The notes under the pieces were generated by a model. That model was not told the origin of the DNA. It searched no databases and saw only the letters and a list, made by a program, of their open reading frames with translations. Below are positions 36,008 through 45,591 of a DNA stretch of 64,000 nt, in pieces. Made by a program: the position numbers and the translations under genes. The first letter of the stretch is position 1; each line of letters begins with the position of its first letter. Source of the DNA: Nitrospirota bacterium (GTDB lineage Bacteria > Nitrospirota_A > Leptospirillia > Leptospirillales > Leptospirillaceae); the NCBI GenBank assembly GCA_021844275.1, contig JAKBTR010000082.1, forward strand, positions 1 through 64,000, read 5' to 3'.

Positions 36008-36255
36008 TCGACTCTGGGCCAACGACAAACCCGGAGGATTTAAGTCCGGAGGAAAGACCGATCGCGTGAGTGCGGTCGAGTCCGGATTCGCGAAAGAGAT
36101 ACTCCAGGGACTGCGGTTATATTTTTAGTGGGAGAGGCGGCCGGTCTTTTTTGAAGGGAATCGTTGACGCCCGATTCGTCGGATGATAGGTTCAAGTTTT
36201 ATGAGTTCTGGGTCGTCCGGAATATTCAAGTCAAAAGTCTTAAGGAGGCGTTCGG
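36008..36255. promoter_or_regulatory. Leader of trxB with competing hairpins
   Basis: Several inverted repeats lie here: CCGGA/TCCGG near 36031-36050, and GACCG (36056-36060) with CGGTC (36073-36077). The segment AAAGACCG (36053-36060) can instead pair with CGGTCTTT (36142-36149), which runs into a T-tract. This could be the terminator of the efflux operon or an attenuator for trxB. I do not recognise a known riboswitch. Confidence 0.35.
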
Positions 36256-37188
36256 GTGGAGAAGGTTGTCATACTGGGGTCGGGCCCTGCCGGATTGACG
36301 GCGGCGTTATATACCGCGCGGGCATTTCTTTCGCCGTTGCTTGTTGAAGGCCCCCAGTCGGGCGGACAGTTGACGACAACGACGGATGTCGACAATTTCC
36401 CGGGATTTCCGAAGGGGGTGACCGGTCCGGAATTGATCGAATCCATGCGCGAACAGGTTTTGCGTTTCGGCACCCGGTTCGATACACGGGTCGTTGAAAA
36501 GGTGACTCGCGAGAAGGACGTGATCCGGATTGTCTGTGATGACGAAAAGGTGCTGGAGACACAGACTCTGATTGTTGCGAGTGGCGCCTCGGCCAAGTAT
36601 CTCGGGCTTCCGTCTGAAAAGGCCTTGATGGGGCAGGGGGTTTCTGCCTGTGCCACGTGTGACGGATTTTTTTTCAAGGATAAGGAAATTGTGGTGGTCG
36701 GAGGAGGGGACACGGCGATCGAAGAAGCCCTTTTTCTGACGCGATTTGGTACCAAGGTGACGATCGTTCACCGGAGAGATTCTCTTCGTGCTTCCAAAAT
36801 CATGCAGGAACGAGCCAGGAACAACAAGAAGATTGCATTCGTATGGAACAAGGAAGTGGTCGAAGTCCGGGACGTGTCGGCAGGAAGGGTGACGGGAATC
36901 CTTCTGCAGGATGTGGTGGACGGTTCCAGAAGTGAATACCCGTGCCAGGGATTTTTCCTGGGGATAGGGCATACTCCCAACAGCAGTTTTCTGGAGGGGG
37001 TCGTCGAACGGGATCCCAACGGATATATCAAGACATTCGGAGGCAGCCGCACTTCAACGCCGGGAATATTTGCCGCCGGCGACGTTCAGGATCCGGTTTA
37101 TCGTCAGGCGGTGACCGCTGCCGGAAGTGGTTGCATGGCGGCGATAGACGCTGAAAGATACCTGGAATCCCTTGCCGGACATTCATGA
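36256..37188 (+). CDS. trxB: Thioredoxin reductase
   Basis: The 310-residue flavoenzyme has an FAD motif GSGPAGLTAALYTAR, a redox-active CATC at residues 132-135, and an NADPH motif GGGDTAIEEA. HRRDSLRASK carries the NADPH-specific arginines, and a C-terminal FAD box GIFAAGDVQD follows. It reduces thioredoxin with NADPH. The GTG at 36256 lies after an AAGGAGG site at 36241-36247. The stop overlaps the next gene by 4 bases. Confidence 0.94.
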   Translation: MEKVVILGSGPAGLTAALYTARAFLSPLLVEGPQSGGQLTTTTDVDNFPGFPKGVTGPELIESMREQVLRFGTRFDTRVVEKVTREKDVIRIVCDDEKVLETQTLIVASGASAKYLGLPSEKALMGQGVSACATCDGFFFKDKEIVVVGGGDTAIEEALFLTRFGTKVTIVHRRDSLRASKIMQERARNNKKIAFVWNKEVVEVRDVSAGRVTGILLQDVVDGSRSEYPCQGFFLGIGHTPNSSFLEGVVERDPNGYIKTFGGSRTSTPGIFAAGDVQDPVYRQAVTAAGSGCMAAIDAERYLESLAGHS

Positions 37189-37694
37189 AATCGCGTGTGG
37201 CGGCAACACTTTTCGGGATCATTGTTCTGGGAGGTCTGGTCTATTTCTTTGGAGACCTGATCGCAAACAACGCCAGTTTCTTCAGTCCACCTGGACCCTG
37301 GAGTCGCATGAGCGTCTACCTGACGATGCATTCCGCCTGGACCGGCTCCGGCTACCCCCTGCCGGAGGTGAGTGCAAAGGAGTATATGGGAGAACCGTCC
37401 CGTGTACGGGAAGACATCTTGGCCGGGATCAAACATTTTGAGACCTGGTCGGTTCAATCGGACAGCGGTCCCCTCAAGGGCAGGGTGGAAACACTTCGTA
37501 TCCGTGTTCCGGGAAATTTCTGGCGTTCACCGGAACGATTGACGTTGACAATGGTGCCGGACAAATTCGGAATACTTGTCAGGGCGAAGGCAGATTCCGA
37601 TTCTTCGCACGCCGACTTTGGTGCGACGCGAAATACGATTCTCCGATTGTACCATGCGATAGAGAACCAGATCGCCATTCATCCACCTGCCTGA
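37185..37694 (+). CDS. DUF1499-like membrane-anchored protein
   Basis: The 169-residue protein has one N-terminal hydrophobic segment (about 8-27), a signal anchor. A globular part ends in SHADFGATRNTILRLYHAIE, resembling the conserved DFG-N-I-L close of DUF1499. The family function is unknown. The ATG overlaps the trxB stop (ATGA), so it is co-translated with thioredoxin reductase. Confidence 0.6.
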   Translation: MKSRVAATLFGIIVLGGLVYFFGDLIANNASFFSPPGPWSRMSVYLTMHSAWTGSGYPLPEVSAKEYMGEPSRVREDILAGIKHFETWSVQSDSGPLKGRVETLRIRVPGNFWRSPERLTLTMVPDKFGILVRAKADSDSSHADFGATRNTILRLYHAIENQIAIHPPA

Positions 37695-37709
37695 TCGAAA
37701 GGATCTGTG

Positions 37710-38924
37710 ATGGTTTTTGATATAAGGACCTTTTTGTTGTACCTGCTCGGACTCTTTCCGGCGGTCCTTTTTCCGTCCGTTTCGTTCTCTGCAGAACCCT
37801 TATTGGCCAAGGACAACTATCAGACTCTGAAAATACCAATATCCGAATACGGTTTCAGGGGGATTGGAAAAGACGGCAGAGGACAGATCTATCTCACATC
37901 CCTTTTGAAAAATGGTATTTATGTCATTCCTCCCTCCTGTGTCAAACAGGAATGTGCGACCTTTCTTCATCTGAAAATACCTTTGTCGGACCCCGGGCAG
38001 GTAATTGGATTGCCTCGCGGTGGTGCCTTTGTGCTCCTCCGTCTGGCGGATCGGGTCATCTTTGTTCCTTCTGGTTGCTATGCGTCCGGTTGCCTCAGGA
38101 CAATCGTTCTTCCGCGCAGTCCGTCGTATCCGTCTTCCGGAACGGTCGAGCCCCTTACGCACACCGTTTGGATCACCGAACAGCTGGCGGATCAGATTTC
38201 GATGATCCCCGCCGGATGCTTCGGGAGATCCTGCATGAAATCGATCGACCTTCCGTCCAGAGGCGCTGCCCCTTCCGGTGTGACGGTCGACCCCGGAAAG
38301 GGCCTGTGGGTCACGGAAAAAAACAGAGACCGCTTGGCTTTTATCCCCAAAGGATGTATTGCGACAACTTGTATTCGGGAGGTTCCGATCCCGTTGCATT
38401 CCGAAAACGAAAAACTCCGTCCTTTCTCTCCGGTTTTTATCGGAGGTGACAAGGTGGCCTTTTTGCTAAAGGGCGGACGGATCGTGTCGGTCATGAAGAC
38501 GGGAACGACAGGGATTTCGTTCGTTTTTCTGAACATGGAAAAAGGAATCGGCCGTGCGGTTTCGATTGCGGTGAATCATAAGGGAGAACTCATTCTTCTG
38601 GCAAAAGGAACACTTTTGCATGTGGGAAAAATCCGGCTATCGGAGAATTGTCTCCGGGGTGACGGGACCTCGGTTTCAGCCTGTACGGATTTGAAGATTC
38701 TTGCGCTTGACGGAGGAGGAAAGCCCTCCGGATTGGCGGAAGGGCGAAACGGAGAATACTGGATGACACTCCGGAATTCGGATCAGGTTGTCCTGTTTCA
38801 TCTGGGAGCCGGACGTTGCTCCGGTTCGCGTCCAAAAATCTCTGTCAGCTGCTACCAGACGATCGCTTTTAGGCGAAGTGAAACGCTGTATCATAAAGAA
38901 TACCATCAGGAAGTCTCCCACTAG
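37710..38924 (+). CDS. Secreted beta-propeller with a cysteine loop per blade
   Basis: The 404-residue protein has a signal peptide ending near VSFSA. A repeat follows that resembles the streptogramin lyase/NHL propeller fold. Each repeat contains a P-x-x-C-x4-C loop after a strand and before an L-P strand: C77/C82, C123/C128, C170/C175 and C216/C221, spaced 46-47 residues. Longer variants follow at C314/C325 and C370/C381. The fixed spacing implies one disulfide hairpin at the same place of each blade. No catalytic motif is seen. It follows trxB and the DUF1499 gene, possibly in one operon. Confidence 0.65.
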   Translation: MVFDIRTFLLYLLGLFPAVLFPSVSFSAEPLLAKDNYQTLKIPISEYGFRGIGKDGRGQIYLTSLLKNGIYVIPPSCVKQECATFLHLKIPLSDPGQVIGLPRGGAFVLLRLADRVIFVPSGCYASGCLRTIVLPRSPSYPSSGTVEPLTHTVWITEQLADQISMIPAGCFGRSCMKSIDLPSRGAAPSGVTVDPGKGLWVTEKNRDRLAFIPKGCIATTCIREVPIPLHSENEKLRPFSPVFIGGDKVAFLLKGGRIVSVMKTGTTGISFVFLNMEKGIGRAVSIAVNHKGELILLAKGTLLHVGKIRLSENCLRGDGTSVSACTDLKILALDGGGKPSGLAEGRNGEYWMTLRNSDQVVLFHLGAGRCSGSRPKISVSCYQTIAFRRSETLYHKEYHQEVSH

Positions 38925-38956
38925 ACTCTCTACCGCCTGTCTTGCTGTTCTTCCCT

Positions 38957-38988
38957 GTCTTCCGGACGGAGGGTTTTGTCCGGAAGAC
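38957..38988. repeat. Perfect 11-bp inverted repeat after propeller gene
   Basis: GTCTTCCGGAC (38957-38967) and GTCCGGAAGAC (38978-38988) are exact reverse complements around a 10-base loop. It may act as a transcription-ending or stabilising hairpin after the propeller gene. A T-run is missing. Confidence 0.6.
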
Positions 38989-39177
38989 CTTCCTTTGCGT
39001 GTCCAGTTTGTTACAAGAGCATCGTCTGATCATTGATGAGCCTTATTTTGACGGGTCTGATCCGTTTGACATACATTGGATATACAACAGTTTTATTTCA
39101 ATTGCGAAAAAAGCTCTGTTCCATGGAGCCCATCGGATCATCTGCCGGTGGAAATCCTATTTCGTAAAGGGGGCATC

Positions 39178-41247
39178 GTGGCAAACCGGCTGAAAGAGGA
39201 AACAAGTCCCTACCTGAGACAGCATGCACATAACCCTGTGGACTGGTATCCATGGGGACCGGAGGCTTTTGAGAGGGCCCGTCAGGAAGAAAAGCCAGTA
39301 CTTCTGTCGATCGGATATGCCGCATGTCACTGGTGTCATGTCATGGCGCATGAATCCTTCGAAAACCCTGCAGTCGCAGGGGTGATGAATGCGTTTTTCG
39401 TCAACATCAAGGTCGATCGGGAAGAGCGTCCGGACCTGGACCAGATTTATCAGATGGCGCATACGATGATTACCCGGCGGAACGGGGGGTGGCCATTGAC
39501 GATGTTCTTGACCCCAACTCAAGTCCCCTTTGCCGGAGGAACGTATTTCCCGGCCCAACCACGGTTCGGTCTTCCCGGATTCGTACAGGTGCTCGAGCAG
39601 ATTCGTGATTTCTACCGGGATCATCGGGAAGAACTTGGAAAAACAGATCACCCGATATTGCAATATCTCGGGCAAACCAACCCGGTTGCCAAGACGGGGG
39701 AAGTCGAACTGGACTTGTCGCCGTCTGATGCTCTCGTGAACAGTCTGAAATCCCGGTTTGATCCGGAATATGGTGGGTTCGGAGGGGCTCCGAAATTCCC
39801 GCACGCAATGGACCTTTCGTATCTTCTGCGCCGTTACCAGAGGCAGGAGGATTCCTCGGCGGTTCACATGGCGGCATTGACCCTGTCCCGAATGAAGGCC
39901 GGAGGAATATGGGATCATATAGGGGGTGGATTCGCCCGATATAGCGTGGACGATCGATGGTTGATCCCTCATTTCGAGAAAATGCTTTACGACAATGCTC
40001 TCCTTCTTGAATCATTGGCACTGGCGGCCAGGGTTTCCCAAAATTCTCTTTTTTCCAGGACCGCGGAAGAACTTGTCGAATGGTTATTCCGGGAGATGCG
40101 CTCGGCCGAAGGAGTTTTTTATTCTTCTCTGGATGCCGATTCTGAAGGAGAAGAAGGCCGTTTTTACGTGTTTCAGGTTGAGGAGGTCAGGCGCGTTCTT
40201 ACCGATGGGGAGTTTCGTATAGCTTCCGAGTACTATGGGCTTTCCGGACCCCCAAATTTCGAGGGGCATGCCTGGCATCTTCACGAAGCACGTTCAATCG
40301 GTGATCTTTCAAGGAAGTTTGGTCTTGAAGAAGCCGAAATTGAAAGTCGGATAAAGTCTTCCCGGCAAAAACTGTTTGACTACCGGTCTTCACGGGTGAG
40401 ACCTGGCTTGGACGACAAGATCCTTGCCTCATGGAACGCGTTGATGGCGAAAGCTCTTCTTTATGCAGGCCGTCTTTTCGGAAAAGACGAATGGGTCGCG
40501 GCCGGTCGGAAGGCCATTGATTTTATCGGCAGACGGATGTGGAAAAATGGGTCACTCATGGCTGTTTTTTCGGAAAAAGAGCATCCGCTTCCGGCGTATC
40601 TTGACGATTATGCCTTTCTTCTTTCGGCTGTCCTTGAGTCTCTGAGAGTTGATTTTCGTCCGGAAGACCTTGATTTTTCGACAAAAATCGCGGACATTCT
40701 TCTCGAGGAATTTCAAGACGAAGAGACCGGCGGTTTTTACTTTACAGGAAAACATCATGAAACTTTGATCCATCGTCCAAAAAACGGGCACGACGGAGCC
40801 CTTCCCTCGGGAAACGCTGTCGCGACCCAGGCTCTTCTTTGGCTGGGGAATCTGACAGGCCACCTTCCATACCATACGGCCGCGGATCGGAGTCTTCGAC
40901 TCTATTTTTCCCAGATGAAAGAGCAACCTGCCGGTTACACGACGATGACTGCTGCCCTGGAAACGTATTCCGCTTCTCAGCCGGTGCTTCTTCTCTCGGG
41001 ACCCCAGGCAAAGGACTGGAAAGGGAAAATCGAGCAGGAGATGGATCCGGAGTCTTTTGTGATCGATCTGACGGAAGCGATCCGACAGTCCATCCTCTTG
41101 CCGGAGGGGATGAGAAAACATTTTCCGGAAAATCGAACGACCGGATGGATTTGTCGGGGGACGGTCTGCTTGCCTCCTGTGGACACGTTTGAAAGTCTCC
41201 GGGCGGGGCTTGCTGCAAAAACCTCGTCTTATGGAGAGAATGTCTGA
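39178..41247 (+). CDS. DUF255 thioredoxin-fold protein (YyaL/Spata20-like)
   Basis: The 689-residue protein starts with the DUF255 signature [22 protein letters not shown] thioredoxin-like active site [14 protein letters not shown] follows, with CxxC at about residues 45-48. The rest is an alpha/alpha-toroid similar to cellobiose epimerase/six-hairpin glycosidases, with [15 protein letters not shown] and [12 protein letters not shown]. Its function is not settled. The GTG at 39178 follows AAAGGGGG; a longer frame from 39076 lacks a ribosome site. The stop precedes the esterase ATG by one base. Confidence 0.88.
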   Translation: MANRLKEETSPYLRQHAHNPVDWYPWGPEAFERARQEEKPVLLSIGYAACHWCHVMAHESFENPAVAGVMNAFFVNIKVDREERPDLDQIYQMAHTMITRRNGGWPLTMFLTPTQVPFAGGTYFPAQPRFGLPGFVQVLEQIRDFYRDHREELGKTDHPILQYLGQTNPVAKTGEVELDLSPSDALVNSLKSRFDPEYGGFGGAPKFPHAMDLSYLLRRYQRQEDSSAVHMAALTLSRMKAGGIWDHIGGGFARYSVDDRWLIPHFEKMLYDNALLLESLALAARVSQNSLFSRTAEELVEWLFREMRSAEGVFYSSLDADSEGEEGRFYVFQVEEVRRVLTDGEFRIASEYYGLSGPPNFEGHAWHLHEARSIGDLSRKFGLEEAEIESRIKSSRQKLFDYRSSRVRPGLDDKILASWNALMAKALLYAGRLFGKDEWVAAGRKAIDFIGRRMWKNGSLMAVFSEKEHPLPAYLDDYAFLLSAVLESLRVDFRPEDLDFSTKIADILLEEFQDEETGGFYFTGKHHETLIHRPKNGHDGALPSGNAVATQALLWLGNLTGHLPYHTAADRSLRLYFSQMKEQPAGYTTMTAALETYSASQPVLLLSGPQAKDWKGKIEQEMDPESFVIDLTEAIRQSILLPEGMRKHFPENRTTGWICRGTVCLPPVDTFESLRAGLAAKTSSYGENV

Positions 41248-41248
41248 A

Positions 41249-41935
41249 ATGGGAGACCGTATTTCTTTTGACTTTGGTCCGGAAGGAGGTTTGGAGCAAT
41301 TTCTTCCCTCCCCCTTTTCGGGAACCGTTTTCCTGTTGCATGGGCTGGGAGCCGACTGTCAGGATCTGGCAGGGATTCTCCCGTATCTTGGGTTTTCCGG
41401 TAAAGACTCTCTCCGTTTTTTGCTTCCAAACGCCCCGGTTCGTCCGGTGAAAATCAATCAGGGAATGCGGATGAGAGCCTGGTATGACATCGTTTCCCCG
41501 CGTATTGAAAAGGATCCGGACTGGGATGGCATGAACCGTTCTGCAGATCAACTCCTGAAATGGGTTCGGTCCGAAGAAGAGAAGGGTGTTCCTCTGGAGA
41601 AGATTTTTCTCGCGGGGTTTTCCCAGGGAGGCCTTGTCTGTTTGCAGGCGGGCCTCAGAATCACCGGGAAATTGGGAGGAATTCTGGCGTTGTCGACATA
41701 TGACCCCGACCCGGACTCTCTGAAAGAGCGCTGGATCGGAAAGAACGGTCAGAATCTCTTCATGGGTCACGGAACGGAGGATCCGGTCGTACCTTACGGT
41801 CTGGGGGAAAAAAGTTTTCATGGATTTTCCCGTCTGGGATGGAAGGGAGAATGGTTTTCCCATCCGGAAGGGCATACGTTGACACTGAAAGAGATTGAGG
41901 CAATTCATCGATGGATGGTCGATGCCGGTTCCTGA
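41249..41935 (+). CDS. Alpha/beta hydrolase, carboxylesterase/phospholipase family
   Basis: The 228-residue enzyme has LLHGLGADCQDL as oxyanion-hole region, the nucleophile elbow GFSQGG (Ser near residue 126), the acid in HGTEDPVVP, and the histidine in PEGHTLT. This is the YpfH/carboxylesterase 2 type. It likely hydrolyses short-chain esters in the cytoplasm. The ATG at 41249 is one base after the DUF255 stop; in-frame ATGs at 41231 and 41240 are possible. Its own stop overlaps the next gene. Confidence 0.82.
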   Translation: MGDRISFDFGPEGGLEQFLPSPFSGTVFLLHGLGADCQDLAGILPYLGFSGKDSLRFLLPNAPVRPVKINQGMRMRAWYDIVSPRIEKDPDWDGMNRSADQLLKWVRSEEEKGVPLEKIFLAGFSQGGLVCLQAGLRITGKLGGILALSTYDPDPDSLKERWIGKNGQNLFMGHGTEDPVVPYGLGEKSFHGFSRLGWKGEWFSHPEGHTLTLKEIEAIHRWMVDAGS

Positions 41936-42339
41936 TGATCTGTTTTTTCTTTTTGGAGTCCATCCTGGGTTTGTTTTCCGCGGAGGCCGCCTCCCAGAAA
42001 GACAACCCTGTTCCCAAGGGCATCATGGTCAAGCTTTTTGATCTTCATGGGCGGAAAGCTGTTTTCGTCATCAAAAACCATCCGCGGAGTCTCGTTGGTG
42101 TCCGTCTGGACGGGGTCAAACTTGTCGTGAGAAGCCTCGAAGGGAATTCGCCGATTCGGATTGTGATCGATCATTTGCCCCCGGGATGGCATCGTGTCAC
42201 CTTTCGTTTTGCTCATCCGGATCAGTATGAATTTGGAGACGAAAAAGTCTTCCGAATCCGTGTATTGTCGAAAGAGTCTTCGGAGATGCCGGAAAACGGG
42301 GTTGATCGTATGGGGAAAAGACAGGGAACGGACAATTGA
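41935..42339 (+). CDS. Small secreted protein of unknown function
   Basis: The 134-residue protein starts at an ATG sharing its A with the esterase TGA. Residues 1-18 are a signal peptide (ICFFFLESILGLFSAEA). The mature part is a compact beta-rich domain (KLFDLHGRKAVFVIKNHP, then PGWHRVTFRFAHPDQYEF) suggesting an immunoglobulin-like fold. I do not recognise the family. Its stop is overlapped by the def start. Confidence 0.6.
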   Translation: MICFFFLESILGLFSAEAASQKDNPVPKGIMVKLFDLHGRKAVFVIKNHPRSLVGVRLDGVKLVVRSLEGNSPIRIVIDHLPPGWHRVTFRFAHPDQYEFGDEKVFRIRVLSKESSEMPENGVDRMGKRQGTDN

Positions 42340-42869
42340 AACCGAACAGGATTTTATCTTATGGCGATCCGAGACTTTCGGTCAAGTCGACGGAGGTAAC
42401 CCGGATCGACCAGAAAATGGTGGATCTCGTCCAGGGTATGTTTGAACTTCTTTACATAGTGCCGGGCATCGGGATTGCCGCACCACAGGTAGGATGCAAC
42501 CAGCGATTTTTTGTTTTTGACATGAACCGTAGAGCCGATCCGGGGGGACGAACCCCTGTGACGGTTATAAACCCGGTCATTTCCGCAAAAGAAGGTTCCA
42601 TGACCGGAGAAGAAGGATGTCTCAGCTTTCCGGGCATTTTTGTACCCGTCGAACGGGCCTTCCGTATCGAAGTCAAGGGTATCGATATGGACGGTAAGGA
42701 GTTGGTTCTGGAAGGAGAAGGACTTTTCGCCCGTCTGATTCAACATGAAATGGACCATCTGGAAGGGGTTCTGTTGTCCGAACGGATGACCCGTTGGGAC
42801 AAGATTCGGCTCCGTAAGGAAATCCGGGCGATCGAAAAGGACGGGAGAAAGGGCAAGAATGTCTTTTGA
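42336..42869 (+). CDS. def: Peptide deformylase
   Basis: The 177-residue enzyme has all three deformylase motifs: GIGIAAPQVG, EEGCLSFPG and QHEMDHLEG, supplying the Cys and two His metal ligands and the catalytic Glu. It removes the formyl group from new proteins. The start is a TTG at 42336 overlapping the upstream stop; no other start gives the family N-terminus. It overlaps fmt by 11 bases, the classic def-fmt pair. Confidence 0.95.
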   Translation: MKPNRILSYGDPRLSVKSTEVTRIDQKMVDLVQGMFELLYIVPGIGIAAPQVGCNQRFFVFDMNRRADPGGRTPVTVINPVISAKEGSMTGEEGCLSFPGIFVPVERAFRIEVKGIDMDGKELVLEGEGLFARLIQHEMDHLEGVLLSERMTRWDKIRLRKEIRAIEKDGRKGKNVF

Positions 42870-43818
42870 TCCAAGCCGATTTCGCGTGGCATTCATGGGA
42901 ACCCCCCGGATTGCTGTCCCGTTCCTTGAAGGGCTGGTCCGGAGAGGATACCCTGTTGTCGGTGTTGTGACCCGTCCGGACAAACCGGCTGGCAGGGGAT
43001 ACAATCTGGCTCCTTCACCCGTCCGGACCGCGGCGGAAAATCACCGGATTCCCGTTTTGACTCCCGATTCCCTTAAAAAGGCGGAAGACTGGAAAACCTT
43101 GCGAGACTGGTCTCCCGATGTCATTGTTGTTGTAGCTTATGGTAAGATTCTTCCCAAAGGGATGCTCGATTTCCCCCGTTTCGGCTGTCTGAACGTCCAT
43201 GCATCCCTTTTGCCGGAACTGCGCGGCGCCTCTCCGATCCAGTGGGCGATTCTGAAAGGCTTTCCCGTTACGGGAATGACATTGATGAAGATGGATGAAG
43301 GAATGGACACGGGACCGATTCTGGATCGTTGGTCGATACCGGTGGACCCGGGGGAAACGACAACTTCCCTGACAGAAAAAATGATGGAGCAAGGCCCACC
43401 GTTTCTTCTGGAAAAGCTCCAGGAGTATCTTTCAGGCGTTCTCCATCCGGTTTCTCAGACTGGCGAAGGATCGATGGCTCCGTTGATCCGCAAGGAGGTC
43501 GGAAAACTGGATTTCACATGGACCGCAGAAGGGGTCGACCGTCACGTACGGGCTATGAACCCTTGGCCCGGAACCTTTTGCGAATCGGTAGCTGGAACGC
43601 TCAAGATTCACTCCGGTTTCGTCTGGGACAGAGGGAACATGAGAGCCGGCACACCGGGGATGGTATGGGAAGGACCGGATCTGGAGATTCTCGTGAACTG
43701 TGGCGATGGCGTCTATTGTGTTCGGGAAATTCAGAAGTCGGGGGGAAAAGTCATGCTTTCAAAGGAATTCTTGAGGGGGCACCGTTTTTTTCCGGGAACG
43801 GTCCTGAATTCGACGTGA
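42859..43818 (+). CDS. fmt: Methionyl-tRNA formyltransferase
   Basis: The 319-residue enzyme formylates initiator Met-tRNA. It has FMGTPRIAVPFLEGL at the N-terminus, a TRPDKPAGRG loop, the catalytic NVHASLLPELRGASPIQWA region and the formyl-folate-binding D in MDEGMDTGPIL. A C-terminal OB-fold follows. Translation is coupled to def by overlap. Confidence 0.95.
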   Translation: MSFDPSRFRVAFMGTPRIAVPFLEGLVRRGYPVVGVVTRPDKPAGRGYNLAPSPVRTAAENHRIPVLTPDSLKKAEDWKTLRDWSPDVIVVVAYGKILPKGMLDFPRFGCLNVHASLLPELRGASPIQWAILKGFPVTGMTLMKMDEGMDTGPILDRWSIPVDPGETTTSLTEKMMEQGPPFLLEKLQEYLSGVLHPVSQTGEGSMAPLIRKEVGKLDFTWTAEGVDRHVRAMNPWPGTFCESVAGTLKIHSGFVWDRGNMRAGTPGMVWEGPDLEILVNCGDGVYCVREIQKSGGKVMLSKEFLRGHRFFPGTVLNST

Positions 43819-43870
43819 ATTGCTCGGATTCCGGACAATCAAAAGCGTTTTTCGGGGGGATAGGGGTGTC

Positions 43871-44758
43871 ATGATCAATTCAATGAAATCCGTGCTTTTT
43901 CTTGGTGCGTTGACGGGAGTGCTCCTGTTTCTTGGAAAACACTGGGGTGGCGATGCGGGAATGATCCTGGCGTTGGGGTTCTCGATCGCCATTAACGCCG
44001 GATCGTATTGGTTCAGCGACCGAATCATCCTGTCCATGTACAAGGCGAAGGAAGTAACGCCCGACATGCTCGGGCAACCTCGTCTCCGGGAGTTGCACGA
44101 CATTCTCGTTTCTCTCGCGAGGAGGGGAAATATCCCGGTGCCGAAATTCTATATCATCGAGGATCCATCCCCGAACGCCTTTGCGACGGGAAGGAACCCT
44201 GAACATGCGGCGGTTGCGGTGACGACAGGTATCCTGGACCTGCTGACACCGGAAGAGCTTTCCGGTGTTCTGGGTCACGAGTTGACCCATGTGATCCATC
44301 GGGATACCCTGATTTCAACAATTGCGGCATCGATCGCCGGAGCGATCACAATGATTGCCAACATGGCCCAGTGGGCTGCCATTTTCGGAGGACGGGACAG
44401 GGAAGAACGGGAAGGAGGAGGACTGGGAGATATCGCCATGATTTTTTTGGCACCGGTTGCCAGTTTTCTGATCCAGATGGCGATCTCCCGATCCCGGGAA
44501 TTCATGGCCGACGAAGGCGGGGCCAAGTTGTGCGGAAACCCGATCTTTCTGGCCCGGGCTCTGGCAAAGCTTGAGCGAGGGGTCGAGCAGGAGCCGATGA
44601 ATGTAAACCCCTCCACCGCCCATCTTTTCATACTGGAACCTTTCAAGGGAGGTGGACTTTTATCCTTGTTCTCGACACACCCTCGAACGGAGGATCGCAT
44701 CCGGAAACTCGAACGGATGGTTCCCACCGCTCCGTCTCCGGTGAGGCACGCATTTTGA
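43871..44758 (+). CDS. htpX: HtpX-family membrane zinc metalloprotease
   Basis: The 295-residue protein has two N-terminal membrane helices (about 5-45). The zinc motif HELTH is at residues 136-140, followed by two more helices and the third ligand region SREFMADEGGAKL. HtpX degrades misfolded membrane proteins. The ATG at 43871 follows GGGGTG; the frame is open back to 43820 but has no ribosome site there. The stop overlaps the rpe TTG start. Confidence 0.92.
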   Translation: MINSMKSVLFLGALTGVLLFLGKHWGGDAGMILALGFSIAINAGSYWFSDRIILSMYKAKEVTPDMLGQPRLRELHDILVSLARRGNIPVPKFYIIEDPSPNAFATGRNPEHAAVAVTTGILDLLTPEELSGVLGHELTHVIHRDTLISTIAASIAGAITMIANMAQWAAIFGGRDREEREGGGLGDIAMIFLAPVASFLIQMAISRSREFMADEGGAKLCGNPIFLARALAKLERGVEQEPMNVNPSTAHLFILEPFKGGGLLSLFSTHPRTEDRIRKLERMVPTAPSPVRHAF

Positions 44759-45450
44759 ACGGATCGTCAATTCAAAAAGAGATTCTGATTGCGCCGTCCC
44801 TTCTGGCGGCGGATTTCGCCCGTCTGGGGGACGAAGTCACGAAAATTTCCTCTTCTGGCGCCGACCTGATTCATCTGGACGTCATGGATGGTGACTTTGT
44901 TCCCAATCTGACGTTCGGTCCCGGAGTGATTCAGTCCATCCGCACTTTCTCTTCGATCCCTCTTGAAGCCCATCTGATGGTCTGGCATCCGGATACCTAC
45001 CTCGACGACATGAAGGAAGCCGGGGTGGACCGGATCATTGTTCATCAAGAGTCGGACGTTCACCTGAATCGTCTTCTTTACCGGATTCGAAAAATGGGAT
45101 TTTCTGTGGGGGTGGCCCTCAACCCGTCTACACCGGCAGCCTTTCTCGAAGACGTTCTCGATCTGGTCGACCTGGTACTGGTTATGACGGTGAACCCCGG
45201 CTTCGGTGGACAAGCCTATCTCTCGGGGATGCGCGAAAAAATTGCAAGGGTGAAGCATATGCGTGAAAACGGTCGGGGTCTGTCGTTCCGGATTGAAGTG
45301 GACGGAGGCATCTCTCCTGTCACGGCAGCCGAAGTGGTCGAAGCAGGGGCCGATGTCCTGGTTGCAGGAACGGCTATTTTTCGACATCCTCCCTACGAGG
45401 AGTCCGTGGTCCGTCTCCGTTCGGCTGCTGTTGCGGGGACGCCTTCCTGA
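44755..45450 (+). CDS. rpe: Ribulose-phosphate 3-epimerase
   Basis: The 231-residue TIM-barrel enzyme interconverts ribulose-5-phosphate and xylulose-5-phosphate. It has APSLLAADFARLGDEV, HLDVMDGDFVPNLTFGP with the metal-binding D, LMVWHPD, MTVNPGFGGQAYL and DGGISPVTA. The start is a TTG at 44755 overlapping the htpX TGA; no other start lies before the first strand. Confidence 0.94.
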   Translation: MNGSSIQKEILIAPSLLAADFARLGDEVTKISSSGADLIHLDVMDGDFVPNLTFGPGVIQSIRTFSSIPLEAHLMVWHPDTYLDDMKEAGVDRIIVHQESDVHLNRLLYRIRKMGFSVGVALNPSTPAAFLEDVLDLVDLVLVMTVNPGFGGQAYLSGMREKIARVKHMRENGRGLSFRIEVDGGISPVTAAEVVEAGADVLVAGTAIFRHPPYEESVVRLRSAAVAGTPS

Positions 45451-45591
45451 GGACAGGATATCGGACGGACTCGTTTCTTCTTTTCGTGTTGCAATGGTGA
45501 TTTTCATTGCAATTTTACGTTGTAATGTGTAGCTTTTTCGTACAGTCCTTCCGGAGCCGCAAGACGGTTCGGGACGTCCCCGGAGATTGAC

